Source: Plasmopara viticola
Lineage: Eukaryota; Oomycota; Peronosporomycetes; Peronosporales; Peronosporaceae
Direction: 5' to 3'
DNA length: 54,322 nucleotides
Assembly (NCBI GenBank): GCA_001695595.3
Contig: MBPM02000233.1
Coordinates: 1 to 54,322 of the forward strand
Within the stretch, counting starts at the first letter, position 1; every line of letters begins with the position of its first letter. Below, in pieces: positions 22,161-34,391 of this stretch. The position numbers and the translations under genes are program-made. The notes under the pieces were generated by a model. The model ran no database searches. It was given only the letters and a program-made list of their open reading frames with translations, and was not told the origin of the DNA.

Positions 22161-22644
22161 TAAATTGCCTAAGAGTCGTGCGTGAAAGATTTGTGCGCCA
22201 TGCATTTATACTAGAAAGCAGCACATGCTCCTTCTTCGTATTTTGGCTTGGATTTCTCTTTAAGTCTAACAATCGTCATGGTCGTTCACGGTGCGATTAC
22301 TCTTGACTACAAGAGCGACGCAAGTAGCTGTTTTAAACAGCAAAGAATAAAATTTTCTGCTCGACTATATTCGAAGCATTTCCGTTGTTAGGAAATGGGC
22401 TGCCTGTCTGCACTCAGCAGTTAGAATTCTGTTCGTAAACACGAAAACTATGTATGATCTTCGAAAAGAATGTTCAATCATGCGTTTGTCACGACGTTCT
22501 TGTCCGGCTTATGCGAGTAGAATAATGTGGTTGCGTGCGTGCATACCAAGAGCTTATACTTGGTGTTGGTGTGTTTGTCGGTGTGCTTGCTCCTGGTTGT
22601 GTTTCTCTTTTTGTGTACATTTGATATTATCTTAACTCGAGTAT

Positions 22645-22717
22645 ACCCGTCTAGCTCAGTTGGTAGAGCGCTGGCCTTTTAAGCCAGTGGTCGTGGGTTC
22701 GAGCCCCACGGGGGGTG
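22645..22717 (+). tRNA. tRNA-Lys (UUU), array copy 25
   Basis: Six-G form; the spacer lacks one T just downstream (GAGTGTGCG); deleted marker. Confidence 0.93.
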
Positions 22718-23200
22718 TAAATTGCCTAAGAGTGTGCGTGAAAGATTTGTGCGCCATGCATTTATACTAGAAAGCAGCACATGCTCCTTCTTCGTATTTT
22801 GGCTTGGATTTCTCTTTAAGTCTAACAATCGTCATGGTCGTTCACGGTGCGATTACTCTTGACTACAAGAGCGACGCAAGTAGCTGTTTTAAACAGCAAA
22901 GAATAAAATTTTCTGCTCGACTATATTCGAAGCATTTCCGTTGTTAGGAAATGGGCTGCCTGTCTGCACTCAGCAGTTAGAATTCTGTTCGTAAACACGA
23001 AAACTATGTATGATCTTCGAAAAGAATGTTCAATCATGCGTTTGTCACGACGTTCTTGTCCGGCTTATGCGAGTAGAATAATGTGGTTGCGTGCGTGCAT
23101 ACCAAGAGCTTATACTTGGTGTTGGTGTGTTTGTCGGTGTGCTTGCTCCTGGTTGTGTTTCTCTTTTTGTGTACATTTGATATTATCTTAACTCGAGTAT

Positions 23201-23273
23201 ACCCGTCTAGCTCAGTTGGTAGAGCGCTGGCCTTTTAAGCCAGTGGTCGTGGGTTCGAGCCCCACGGGGGGTG
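23201..23273 (+). tRNA. tRNA-Lys (UUU), array copy 26
   Basis: Six-G form; GC-marker spacer. Confidence 0.93.
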
Positions 23274-23758
23274 TAAATTGCCTAAGAGTTGTGCGTGAAA
23301 GATTTGTGCGCCATGCATTTATACTAGAAAGCAGCACATGCTCCTTCTTCGTATTTTGGCTTGGATTTCTCTTTAAGTCTAACAATCGTCATGGTCGTTC
23401 ACGGTGCGATTACTCTTGACTACAAGAGCGACGCAAGTAGCTGTTTTAAACAGCAAAGAATAAAATTTTCTGCTCGACTATATTCGAAGCATTTCCGTTG
23501 TTAGGAAATGGGCTGCCTGTCTGCACTCAGCAGTTAGAATTCTGTTCGTAAACACGAAAACTATGTATGATCTTCGCAAAAGAATGTTCAATCATGCGTT
23601 TGTCACGACGTTCTTGTCCGGCTTATGCGAGTAGAATAATGTGGTTGCGTGCGTGCATACCAAGAGCTTATACTTGGTGTTGGTGTGTTTGTCGGTGTGC
23701 TTGCTCCTGGTTGTGTTTCTCTTTTTGTGTACATTTGATATTATCTTAACTCGAGTAT

Positions 23759-23831
23759 ACCCGTCTAGCTCAGTTGGTAGAGCGCTGGCCTTTTAAGCCA
23801 GTGGTCGTGGGTTCGAGCCCCACGGGGGGTG
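23759..23831 (+). tRNA. tRNA-Lys (UUU), array copy 27
   Basis: Six-G form; last GC-marker unit. Confidence 0.93.
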
Positions 23832-24316
23832 TAAATTGCCTAAGAGTTGTGCGTGAAAGATTTGTGCGCCATGCATTTATACTAGAAAGCAGCACATGCT
23901 CCTTCTTCGTATTTTGGCTTGGATTTCTCTTTAAGTCTAACAATCGTCATGGTCGTTCACGGTGCGATTACTCTTGACTACAAGAGCGACGCAAGTAGCT
24001 GTTTTAAACAGCAAAGAATAAATTTTTCTGCTCGACTATATTCGAAGCATTTCCGTTGTTAGGAAATGGGCTGCCTGTCTGCACTCAGCAGTTAGAATTC
24101 TGTTCGTAAACACGAAAACTATGTATGATCTTCGCAAAAGAATGTTCAATCATGCGTTTGTCACGACGTTCTTGTCCGGCTTATGCGAGTAGAATAATGT
24201 GGTTGCGTGCGTGCATACCAAGAGCTTATACTTGGTGTTGGTGTGTTTGTCGGTGTGCTTGCTCCTGGTTGTGTTTCTCTTTTTGTGTACATTTGATATT
24301 ATCTTAACTCGAGTAT

Positions 24317-24389
24317 ACCCGTCTAGCTCAGTTGGTAGAGCGCTGGCCTTTTAAGCCAGTGGTCGTGGGTTCGAGCCCCACGGGGGGTG
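24317..24389 (+). tRNA. tRNA-Lys (UUU), array copy 28
   Basis: Six-G form; spacer returns to the GG marker and has a longer T run near 24582. Confidence 0.93.
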
Positions 24390-24875
24390 TAAATTGCCTA
24401 AGAGTTGTGCGTGAAAGATTTGTGCGCCATGCATTTATACTAGAAAGCAGCACATGCTCCTTCTTCGTATTTTGGCTTGGATTTCTCTTTAAGTCTAACA
24501 ATCGTCATGGTCGTTCACGGTGCGATTACTCTTGACTACAAGAGCGACGCAAGTAGCTGTTTTAAACAGCAAAGAATAAATTTTTTCTGCTCGACTATAT
24601 TCGAAGCATTTCCGTTGTTAGGAAATGGGCTGCCTGTCTGCACTCAGCAGTTAGAATTCTGTTCGTAAACACGAAAACTATGTATGATCTTCGGAAAAGA
24701 ATGTTCAATCATGCGTTTGTCACGACGTTCTTGTCCGGCTTATGCGAGTAGAATAATGTGGTTGCGTGCGTGCATACCAAGAGCTTATACTTGGTGTTGG
24801 TGTGTTTGTCGGTGTGCTTGCTCCTGGTTGTGTTTCTCTTTTTGTGTACATTTGATATTATCTTAACTCGAGTAT

Positions 24876-24947
24876 ACCCGTCTAGCTCAGTTGGTAGAGC
24901 GCTGGCCTTTTAAGCCAGTGGTCGTGGGTTCGAGCCCCACGGGGGTG
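24876..24947 (+). tRNA. tRNA-Lys (UUU), array copy 29, five-G variant
   Basis: 72-nt form; its spacer shares the long T run with the preceding unit. Confidence 0.88.
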
Positions 24948-25433
24948 TAAATTGCCTAAGAGTTGTGCGTGAAAGATTTGTGCGCCATGCATTTATACTA
25001 GAAAGCAGCACATGCTCCTTCTTCGTATTTTGGCTTGGATTTCTCTTTAAGTCTAACAATCGTCATGGTCGTTCACGGTGCGATTACTCTTGACTACAAG
25101 AGCGACGCAAGTAGCTGTTTTAAACAGCAAAGAATAAATTTTTTCTGCTCGACTATATTCGAAGCATTTCCGTTGTTAGGAAATGGGCTGCCTGTCTGCA
25201 CTCAGCAGTTAGAATTCTGTTCGTAAACACGAAAACTATGTATGATCTTCGGAAAAGAATGTTCAATCATGCGTTTGTCACGACGTTCTTGTCCGGCTTA
25301 TGCGAGTAGAATAATGTGGTTGCGTGCGTGCATACCAAGAGCTTATACTTGGTGTTGGTGTGTTTGTCGGTGTGCTTGCTCCTGGTTGTGTTTCTCTTTT
25401 TGTGTACATTTGATATTATCTTAACTCGAGTAT

Positions 25434-25505
25434 ACCCGTCTAGCTCAGTTGGTAGAGCGCTGGCCTTTTAAGCCAGTGGTCGTGGGTTCGAGCCCCACGG
25501 GGGTG
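25434..25505 (+). tRNA. tRNA-Lys (UUU), array copy 30, five-G variant
   Basis: 72-nt form, adjacent to another five-G copy. Confidence 0.88.
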
Positions 25506-25989
25506 TAAATTGCCTAAGAGTTGTGCGTGAAAGATTTGTGCGCCATGCATTTATACTAGAAAGCAGCACATGCTCCTTCTTCGTATTTTGGCTTGGATTT
25601 CTCTTTAAGTCTAACAATCGTCATGGTCGTTCACGGTGCGATTACTCTTGACTACAAGAGCGACGCAAGTAGCTGTTTTAAACAGCAAAGAATAAATTTT
25701 CTGCTCGACTATATTCGAAGCATTTCCGTTGTTAGGAAATGGGCTGCCTGTCTGCACTCAGCAGTTAGAATTCTGTTCGTAAACACGAAAACTATGTATG
25801 ATCTTCGGAAAAGAATGTTCAATCATGCGTTTGTCACGACGTTCTTGTCCGGCTTATGCGAGTAGAATAATGTGGTTGCGTGCGTGCATACCAAGAGCTT
25901 ATACTTGGTGTTGGTGTGTTTGTCGGTGTGCTTGCTCCTGGTTGTGTTTCTCTTTTTGTGTACATTTGATATTATCTTAACTCGAGTAT

Positions 25990-26062
25990 ACCCGTCTAGC
26001 TCAGTTGGTAGAGCGCTGGCCTTTTAAGCCAGTGGTCGTGGGTTCGAGCCCCACGGGGGGTG
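25990..26062 (+). tRNA. tRNA-Lys (UUU), array copy 31
   Basis: Six-G form; GG-marker spacer. Confidence 0.93.
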
Positions 26063-26546
26063 TAAATTGCCTAAGAGTTGTGCGTGAAAGATTTGTGCGC
26101 CATGCATTTATACTAGAAAGCAGCACATGCTCCTTCTTCGTATTTTGGCTTGGATTTCTCTTTAAGTCTAACAATCGTCATGGTCGTTCACGGTGCGATT
26201 ACTCTTGACTACAAGAGCGACGCAAGTAGCTGTTTTAAACAGCAAAGAATAAATTTTCTGCTCGACTATATTCGAAGCATTTCCGTTGTTAGGAAATGGG
26301 CTGCCTGTCTGCACTCAGCAGTTAGAATTCTGTTCGTAAACACGAAAACTATGTATGATCTTCGGAAAAGAATGTTCAATCATGCGTTTGTCACGACGTT
26401 CTTGTCCGGCTTATGCGAGTAGAATAATGTGGTTGCGTGCGTGCATACCAAGAGCTTATACTTGGTGTTGGTGTGTTTGTCGGTGTGCTTGCTCCTGGTT
26501 GTGTTTCTCTTTTTGTGTACATTTGATATTATCTTAACTCGAGTAT

Positions 26547-26619
26547 ACCCGTCTAGCTCAGTTGGTAGAGCGCTGGCCTTTTAAGCCAGTGGTCGTGGGT
26601 TCGAGCCCCACGGGGGGTG
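26547..26619 (+). tRNA. tRNA-Lys (UUU), array copy 32
   Basis: Six-G form; last complete unit before LINE B. Its spacer has private changes (GGAAAAAATG, GCGAATAGAA), typical of an array edge. Confidence 0.93.
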
Positions 26620-27103
26620 TAAATTGCCTAAGAGTTGTGCGTGAAAGATTTGTGCGCCATGCATTTATACTAGAAAGCAGCACATGCTCCTTCTTCGTAT
26701 TTTGGCTTGGATTTCTCTTTAAGTCTAACAATCGTCATGGTCGTTCACGGTGCGATTACTCTTGACTACAAGAGCGACGCAAGTAGCTGTTTTAAACAGC
26801 AAAGAATAATTTTTTCTGCTCGACTATATTCGAAGCATTTCCGTTGTTAGGAAATGGGCTGCCTGTCTGCACTCAGCAGTTAGAATTCTGTTCGTAAACA
26901 CGAAAACTATGTATGATCTTCGGAAAAAATGTTCAATCATGCGTTTGTCACGACGTTCTTGTCCGGCTTATGCGAATAGAATAATGTGGTTGCGTGCGTG
27001 CATACCAAGAGCTTATACTTGGTGTTGGTGTGTTTGTCGGTGTGCTTGCTCCTGGTTGTGTTTCTCTTTTTGTGTACATTTGATATTATCTTAACTCGAG
27101 TAT

Positions 27104-27121
27104 ACCCGTCTTGCTCAGTTG
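27104..27121 (+). pseudogene. tRNA-Lys 5' stub (left target duplication of LINE B)
   Basis: First 18 nt of the tRNA gene with one substitution (CTTGCTC for CTAGCTC), ending in AGTTG at the LINE B 3' end. Confidence 0.92.
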
Positions 27122-27169
27122 AAAGTTTGTCTATATTATAAATAATTTAGACGGTGTGACTTCTCAATT
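27122..27169 (-). promoter_or_regulatory. 3'-terminal signal of LINE B
   Basis: AAAGTTTGTC, an AT-rich hairpin closed by GTCTA/TAGAC (27129-27152), then CTTCTCAATT at 27160-27169, which is complementary over 10 bases to the element's own 5' end. A further 11-bp match to family A (TACCTGAACAG) follows in the tail. Confidence 0.6.
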
Positions 27170-28025
27170 GTACCTAGCTATAAATATAAACTCTAAATAC
27201 AAAAAATTGCCGTCTAACGAGTACCTGAACAGCACTGGTGGATTCATGATTTTTTGCGGTACCCAATGTGATGTAGACCACAAATATGTGTGGTCCACTC
27301 GAGATATTCGCTTGAGGAGGATCTGTGCCGATCTTGGCATTATGTTTGAAAGTTCTTCAAAAGATACAGGGTATAAAGTTTGGCAGGTCCCGGGTGTTTT
27401 CGGAAGGTTTTCCGAAATTGTGGGTGGTCGGGAGAGATCTCATTTCCGAATTTGCCACAGGCCCCAAAGGTACCAAAAATATGGTACATTTCAGGAGCCC
27501 GATGGAGGTACCAAGAAATTGGTACATTTTGGGGTCCCGACTTGGTTCGCTGGTCTGACGCTCTTTTTTTTTTCTTGTTTTCCCAGAATGACAACGACCG
27601 CGCTTGAGGAGAGCCCCAACCTGGTGGAGGGATCGGAGTGTGTGCGATCTGATTCCGTTGAAGCTGTCCCGGCTCCATCCCTCCTCAGTGAGGAAAGCTC
27701 GAGACCTCGCGATAAGTTCGCTGGTAATGGCGCCGGTTCTGTGCTCGAAGAATGAACCCTATCGGCGGAGGGTTCGGAGTGTGTTCGGTCCGATTCCGTT
27801 GAAGCGGCCACGGCTCCGACCCTCCAAGGTGTGGGTAATTCAGAAGCTTGTGCAGAATCGGCCGAAGTTAGCAGTGCGCGTGAGGAAGGGTCCCTGCCGT
27901 TGGTGGGTGCGGAGTGTGTGCGGTCTGATTCCGTTGAAGCTGCCCCGGCTCCGCCCTCATTACGGGAGGGTGTCCCTAAGCCCTTGAGCGAATGTCAACT
28001 CGAACTTTCTATCGGGTGTCGTCGG
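27170..28025 (-). other. 3' untranslated region of LINE B with internal repeats
   Basis: No open frame resembling ORF3 is found here. Two ~38-bp direct repeats begin with GGTACC at 27469 and 27507, each with an internal GGTAC/GTACC symmetry. Three ~135-140-bp degenerate repeats containing GATTCCGTTGAAGC begin at about 27633, 27774 and 27909. There is a T10 run at 27564-27573. The open frame on the + strand at 27156-27755 is antisense, spans the repeats and has no recognisable domain. Confidence 0.65.
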
Positions 28026-31000
28026 CTACAAACTCGCCCGAACACGAGTGATTCCCGGTTGCCGGCTTACAAAGTCACCGAACGCTGAATGTGACTTCAT
28101 CGTCTCGATCACTCGCTGTAGCTCGCGATTCTCTTCTCGATCGTAAAACCGCCGTTGGAAGAATCGAACGTGCGCGCAGAACGTCGAGAAGATCACCGCG
28201 AGCGCCGGAGCTGCTGGTGTCGGCTGTCTTCCGTCGTACAGGCACCTGTTGCGATCCGTCCAGATCGTGTGCAGCGTCACACCTCGAAGAACATGCCAGA
28301 CGTCAGCGACAACGTCCTCCTTGTGTTGCCACTCATCCCGGACGCGTATCTTCCGTGCTAGCGCAATGTCAATCCACGTCGCGCGTCTCACGAGGAGCGG
28401 CGACATCACGTGAAGCACGTTCCTCCAAAGCTGCGAAGCCAGCGTGCAGTCGAAGAACAAGTGTTGCTCCGACTCAACTGCGCTGCAGCCGTCGAGGACA
28501 CACTTGCGGATGTTTGGGTTCGTGGCCTCGAGGAACCAGAAGCGCGATCGAACGGGCAGGAGCCGGAATGCGAGCCGCCATTGGAGGTCGTCAAAGATCG
28601 GCAGCAAAATACGCCGCAGACGCTTCGACAGCTGTACGTGCGACTTGATCGTCTTGTCGTCAGCCCTCTCAGAGTGTGTCGTCATCGGGTGCGGTTTACG
28701 AGGAAGTGCTGACGTCCAGACGATCTGAAGATCTTTGAACGCGGGATGTCCGGGAAAAAATATTTTTTCGCGTTGATCGTGACTCCAAGATGTGGGACAA
28801 GCAATTGGGTGTCCCTCCAAGACGGATCGCGATCGACACCTCGAGCGCCGAGTCGATCAACGATTTGACTCGCTTCGCTGTGGAGTGCACGCAACCACCT
28901 TAGTTGTTGCCCGGGATGAACGTTTGCGAGGGTGAAGTCGACGTGTCGTTCGGCGAATTCGCGCTGAGTCGGCCACGGAAGTCCTACTCGTGCAAAGTCA
29001 GCTAGCGAGCGGAGAGCGAAGACCCGCGAAACGTGCAGTCGGAAGCTGCGTTGCGGCTCGGGCACCATGCCAAGGCACCGTCGGTGCGCTGTCGTTGTGC
29101 CCGACCGTGTTCGCTGCTTGTAGTGGAGCTCAGGGTCGCAGTTGAACCAAATCGGCTGACGAAGACCGGCAACAGTGCGTTCGTCCGACGGGAGGTCGCG
29201 CCACGAGATATCCCAGCGTGCACAGTGCCACCACATCAGTGTTGTCTTCCACCACGCCGACGTGTGTCGCCAGGCGATCAAGTCTCCGTGTCGACGTGGT
29301 GATATCGTCAGGAAGTCGAGTGCGTGGCGACCGCCGTATCGAGGGAGAATGGAGCGCAGCAGCTCCACGCTTGGTGTTGTCCAATTTCGAGACGCCATCG
29401 ACCGAGCTGAAGGCACAAACTGGAGTAGCAGCTGGAGTCGTTGCCGCTTGAGCTGAGCTTCCAGATACGGGACTCCGAGACCTCCGTCTCCGCGCCGCTG
29501 GTATAAGAACTCGCTTGGAATCAGCTGGATGTGCGACGCGTCTCGGTCGTGCTTGCGACTCAGCACAAACCGGTTCAGCATTGACTGCCATCGACGAACG
29601 ACAGCTGTCGGGACTGACACGTGCTGTGTGTAGTGCCACAAGCGCGAGAGAACCATTGTCTGCGCCACGAGAAGTCTGCCTCGCAATGTCCGTGCACGCC
29701 GATACCACGACCTGAAGCCGTCGTAAAAGCGCTGGTCAAGGAACTCGAGGATGCGGTCGTCGACAGGCGACTGGCTAAACGGGATACCAAGGTATTTGAC
29801 CGACCCCAGCCGGTCGAGGATCTGAACGTCCGGCATCGACGGACACTCGTGGCCGCGATTCAGGGCCAGCAGCACCGACTTGGTCAGATTTAGCTTTGCG
29901 CCGGAGCCTTGACAGTACTCTTTGACGAGATCGAGCTGTGCCCGAAGGTTAGCAATTGAGCTACCAAGGAGTGTCGAGTCGTCCGCGAAGAAGACGCTTG
30001 TCGCCGTGTGGTCTTCATTTAGGCACACGCCATACTCCTCGTGTGATCGGAGCAGGTTACCAAGCGGCTCGATCGTCAAAACGAAAAGAAGCGCGGAGAG
30101 TGGATCTCCTTGCTTTACTCCACGCGTCGGTTGAAGTGCCGGTTGAACTTCGCCGTTGATGAGAAGATTCGCGAGCGGGTCGGTGTACAGCAGCTTCACC
30201 CAGCGAATAAAGCCGTCTCCGATGCCCATGCGCTTGAGCAGCTTGAACATGTATTCCCAGTTCACACGGTCAAACGCCTTCTGGAAATCCAGGAACAGCG
30301 CGTACGCCTCCTCGTCACGGCTCGTCACGAGGTCTTGAAGATCTGCAAGAAAGCGAACGTGGTGGTGGATCGAGCGGCCGCGAATGAACCCCTTCTGGTC
30401 GGGGTGGATCAGCTTGTGAATGACAGCCTGAAGACGGAACGTGAGCGCCTTTGACAGCACCTTGACGTCGACCGGAATCAGCGCAATCGGGCGGTAGTTT
30501 CCCGGGTCGGCACGAGAGCCTTTCTTGTGCAGCAGTACCACAGCTGATTTGCGCTGCGATGTCAGCAGTTTCCCGCGCTCAAGGCAATTTCTAAACACCA
30601 GCGCGAGACACTCACCAAAAACCGCCGGCGCATACTGGCTCGACCTTGTCACCGTCTCTTTGTACTCACGCATCGCCGCTTCGTACACGTCGCGGTTGTC
30701 TTCATCCGACTCCGTCTGGTACTGAGCGGCCGCGCGGTCAAGCGTAATGCGGGCCTCCTCTATGGCTTGAGCGTCTTGTGCTCGAAGTTTCTTCTGGAGG
30801 CCCTGAAGTTGCGCCTTGATGCTCGCCTTCCACATCTCCCAAGTCTTGCCCGGGTTTGATGTCGACCGAAGCTGCTTGAGGATGTCATTGGCTTCACGCT
30901 GAATTGCCAAAACGACTTGAGGATAGTCGAGAAGGTATCGTAGAAACTTCCAGTACCCTCGGCCATGTAGTTGGGATCCAGACTTGAAGCTCACGCTGTG

Positions 31001-31780
31001 CGCCAAGTGATCACCGGCATGCTTTGGGTCAAAGTACTTGGCGTCGTGGAAAAATTGGTTGCTGAACGATTCGGACAGCAGCACGTAGTCGAGTCGGTTC
31101 TTGCGGGGCATCGGGCCCGTGAAGACGCGCTTCGAGTCGTTGTGGATACGCCAGGCATCAGCAACCCCAAGTCGCGCTAACCAGTCAAGGCAACTCGAGC
31201 GACTAGGGTCATAGCGGAGGTCCGGTATGGAGCAGTCGAGACTCGGGTCAAGCGGAGTGTTCAAGTCGCCAAGGACAAAGTGGATCGCGGCGTCTTCGAA
31301 CCCTTCTGTCGCGAGATTCGAGAAGAACGCTTGTTTCTCTTGCTTGTCGACTGGCGCGTACACATTGTGTATGTAGATGGGAGTAAGATCGACTATCACA
31401 CGCACGACAAGGTAGCGGCCGGAGACAGTGAGGTGAGGAACATTGGCAGCTGAGTCAAAGCCAGGAAAGTCGGAGCGCAGCAGCGTCAGGACGCCGTTAC
31501 TCCGACCTCGCGTTGGTCTATCGAGCAGCGCATTGTCATCGCTTACGAACAGCTTGTGCGTGAATGCCGACTCGAGATGGAAGCGGAAGGTGTCAAGGTG
31601 GTGGCGGTCGGCGAACTTGGTTTCTTGGAGACAAGATACCGAGTACCTGGAGAGCAGATGCTCGATCAACAGGTGGCCGTTCTTCTTCACGCCGTTGGTG
31701 TTTACAGTGAGAACACCAACGTTTGTCCAGGTTGGTGGAGCCGAATCCGCCTTAGCAGCGGGTGGCAAGGCCGCCCGCCA
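28026..31780 (-). pseudogene. ORF2 of LINE B: APE-RT with internal deletion and a frameshift
   Basis: The frame opens at 31780, just after an in-frame TAG, and overlaps ORF1 by 29 nt; there is no ATG before the conserved TVNTNG start of the endonuclease. Endonuclease motifs (QETKF, VYAP, LGDLN, GDHLAHS) are intact. Near 30632 the sequence jumps from SSQY to APAVFGE, an in-frame loss of ~133 codons relative to family A that removes the linker and the first RT motif (SPGMDG region). Motifs A (FLDFQKAFD), B (GVKQGDPLS) and C (FFADD) remain. A frameshift near 28735-28760 moves the C-terminal CCHC finger (CVLDGC...HLFFDC) to another frame. Confidence 0.88.
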
Positions 31781-34391
31781 CTAGTGTCACCGATCCGTCA
31801 CCCGCAACTTGAAGCTTCAACACCGACTCGTCAACCGGGTACTCCCCCTCAAGCTTTCGCAGCTCCTCAAGTTCGTCGAGAAGGTGGCCCTGCCATTGGA
31901 CACGGCTCCAGTGCTCCATGCAGAGAGCACCAAGGTCCGATCGCAGCAGTTTTAAGAGGGTGTTTGGGTGCAGCAGTCTTGCGTGATGAGCTGGGATCCA
32001 CTGAACTGGCTCGCCTGTGACGAATTGGATCCAGTGATCACTCAAGAAGATTGTCGGTGCCGCCGATATCAGGGCGAGCTCAAACACACTCAGCGCCTTA
32101 GTGAACCGGGACAGCTCACGAACTTGGTCCGTCGCCGTCCACCACTTCGCGCACGCTTTGAGCAGCTCTTGACGTTTTGAGGGCACAGCCGTCCCTGTCA
32201 GCTTCTTCCACTTCGCACTGAACGTGACGTCGTCGTTCGGCGTCGTCGCGCTCAGCACACGGTTGATCATGTGCAGTTGGGCGAGTTCAGCGATCTCGTT
32301 GCCATTCTCCGCCATCTTGAGGGACATCGCGCTGTTGAACGCCGGACCCGACTCAACAAGTTTCTTCATCACGTGGTCCGGGTTTGAAGCGTTCTCCATG
32401 ATCTTTACAGTGCCGTCTACCTTGCCGTCTGCTGCCGCAAGAAGGTCGGGAAGTGTGTTGAGCAGCGCAGTGTTCTCGTCGTTCACCATCGACTCCGCAA
32501 CTTCGACCAACAACGACGCTTTCGCTGTGTTCCTAATCTTGGTGTGGCGCTTCTCCACGAAAAAAGCAGCCTCTTTCGACATCTTGAGCGCCTCCGGCAT
32601 CTTCACTTCGGCCGGGACGATCTGGTGCCGTTTACCGTGCTTCGGGTTGATGGCCGCGTCGAAGCTTTGGAACGACGCGGACATCGTCTGGAGCTCCGCA
32701 AAGTAGTTCTTCGTCGCGATTCCGTCGAGCGGGCGTGGTACATGCTTCGTCAGCATGCTGGAGAAGTCGACTCCTCCCCGCGTGCGCTTTTTTTGTTCAC
32801 GACGGTCGTGAAGCCGTCTGTGAGCATCAGCATCGCTGTCGGCTTGGAATTTGGGCTCGCGGGTGGCGAGATTCCACCTGTCGATTCTTGATAAGTCGAG
32901 ATCGACAAGACGTCATCGATATCGATCACCTTCTTCGCGAGATGGTGTGCCACAGGTGTGTGGACAAGCTGAGCTCCTGGCTGGAGCTGACCTTCCTCTT
33001 TTCTTCAGCCTCGATGGCGTTGCGCAGTGAGGAGAAACGACGTCCAGCACGAACGGCCGATGTTGCTAGTGAAATCGCCGCAGGTTGGAGAGGCTTCGCT
33101 CTGTGCTTTCCTTCGGGCTTTGGGGTCTTCAGCGCCGGCTTCGGCGCTGACGTCGTCGAGGATGAACGACGCGGACTAGTCTCCGAAGTCCCCAGGTCAA
33201 TCCCGTTCAACGAACGAAAGCCGAACGGGAGACGCTGGGATTGGAATGGAGCATCTTTGCCGTGCGCCGGGTGCAGCTTGTTGTCGAAGATAACTTGGTC
33301 ACATACCGAACCGTTTAAAATCAATGGCGGCGGACACTTGGCCGAGCGGAAGAAAACGCGCCAAGTCGCAGACGTGAGGCCTGTCGCCAAGTTCACGTCG
33401 CGGAACGTGTCATACACCGGCTGGCAGCCCATGTCAAAAAGTCGGCGCAGCATCAGGTCCGTGTCCGAGTCTGAGTCGACGTTCGAGATGTCTAAGAAAA
33501 ACTTATTCGCAAGGACGTCGAAAGGCTTGAACGGGTACACGCCACCGAGGATGCTGACGGTCGTCCGCTCAAGCTGCATACACGCGGCCTGGGTTTTCAC
33601 CTTGAGGCGCAAATTACCACCCGGCATCTTGGACACTTGGCCGACGAGGAATTCCTCGTACAGCTGGCTCAGCGCTGGGTTTCCGTGGCTGGTGCCGACG
33701 AGTGCAGTCATGATCTTTTGCAGCGGAGTCTTCGTGAACGCTTTGCCCGTCTCGATCACCATATCAAACTTGGCGCGCGGAGCGGGTACGGGCGGGACTG
33801 ACCAATGCGAGCGGCGATGCCGGACCAGTCACCACCGGCAGCGTACTGACGCTCAATCGCTTCGATGTCTATCGCGAGAGGCTTCGGAGTTTCTACGCGT
33901 CGGCGAGCGGCGGCGACAGTAGCATGGTCGCGGCGGAGGGCTTCTTGCTGGAAAAGCAGATCAGCCATTGTCGGTCTCGAGTCAGCGCGATCGGTCGTGC
34001 CGGCATCAGCATTCCGCGTAGGTGTGGGCATCACGGCGTCTTCGTCAGGCGAATTTGCCTGGGACGACAGAAGTGGTTCGGTCATGTCGCTGTCGTCAGC
34101 AAGCTCCACACTTCCCACCGTGCCTAGCGACACGGGGAGAGCGGAGAGAGGATGTGACGGAGGCGCGACTTGACCCGAGGGAGCAGATAGCGAGAGCGGC
34201 ACCGGGTTGTTGCCAGCGTCATGAACGACAGCAAGAAGGTCGGCTGAGACGGTTTTGTCATGTCTGACGGAAGGCGAGGCACCTGCGGTCACCTGCGCTA
34301 TGCTGGGTGCAGACGGGAGAGCCGGACAAAGAACGACAGGGTCGATCTGGTCGGAACGGGGGAAAGAAGGGGCAGCAGCTGGATTTTCCAT
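31752..34391 (-). pseudogene. ORF1 of LINE B: gag-like protein, frameshifted
   Basis: The likely start is ATG 34391 (MENPAAAP), aligning with family A's MENQAAG start. The frame breaks near 33775, and again between 32950 and 32800. The RRM-like core (KFFLDISNVDSDSD) and the helical C-terminal domain are clear homologues of the family A protein. Ends at the TAA at 31752 in the conserved context TGC-TAA. Confidence 0.82.

Larger units (their letters stand above)
12059..27103 (+). repeat. tRNA-Lys tandem array, block 2 (27 units of 556-559 bp)
   Basis: Same unit as block 1. The spacer marker divides the block. Units starting at 12059-14288 have CTTCGGAAAAG. The 17 units starting at 14845-23759 have CTTCGCAAAAG or one-base-shorter forms (CTTCGAAAAG, CTTCGCAAAG). 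Units from 24317 return to the GG form. This is the pattern of local amplification by unequal exchange. Poly-A/T and poly-G run lengths vary from unit to unit. No other gene is visible. Confidence 0.97.

Noticed and set aside
9012..26765. Repeated open frames of 60-128 codons in every array unit
   Set aside because: They run through the tRNA gene and spacer, recur because the DNA repeats, start at non-ATG codons in part, and break whenever a homopolymer changes length. No protein signal is seen.
8997..27103. CRISPR array or satellite DNA
   Set aside because: The unit is ~557 bp with a clear tRNA gene and no unique spacers between short repeats, so it is a tandem gene array.
27156..27755. 199-codon + strand open frame in the LINE B tail
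   Set aside because: Antisense to the element, overlaps internal repeats, and has no recognisable domain or homologue in the other families.
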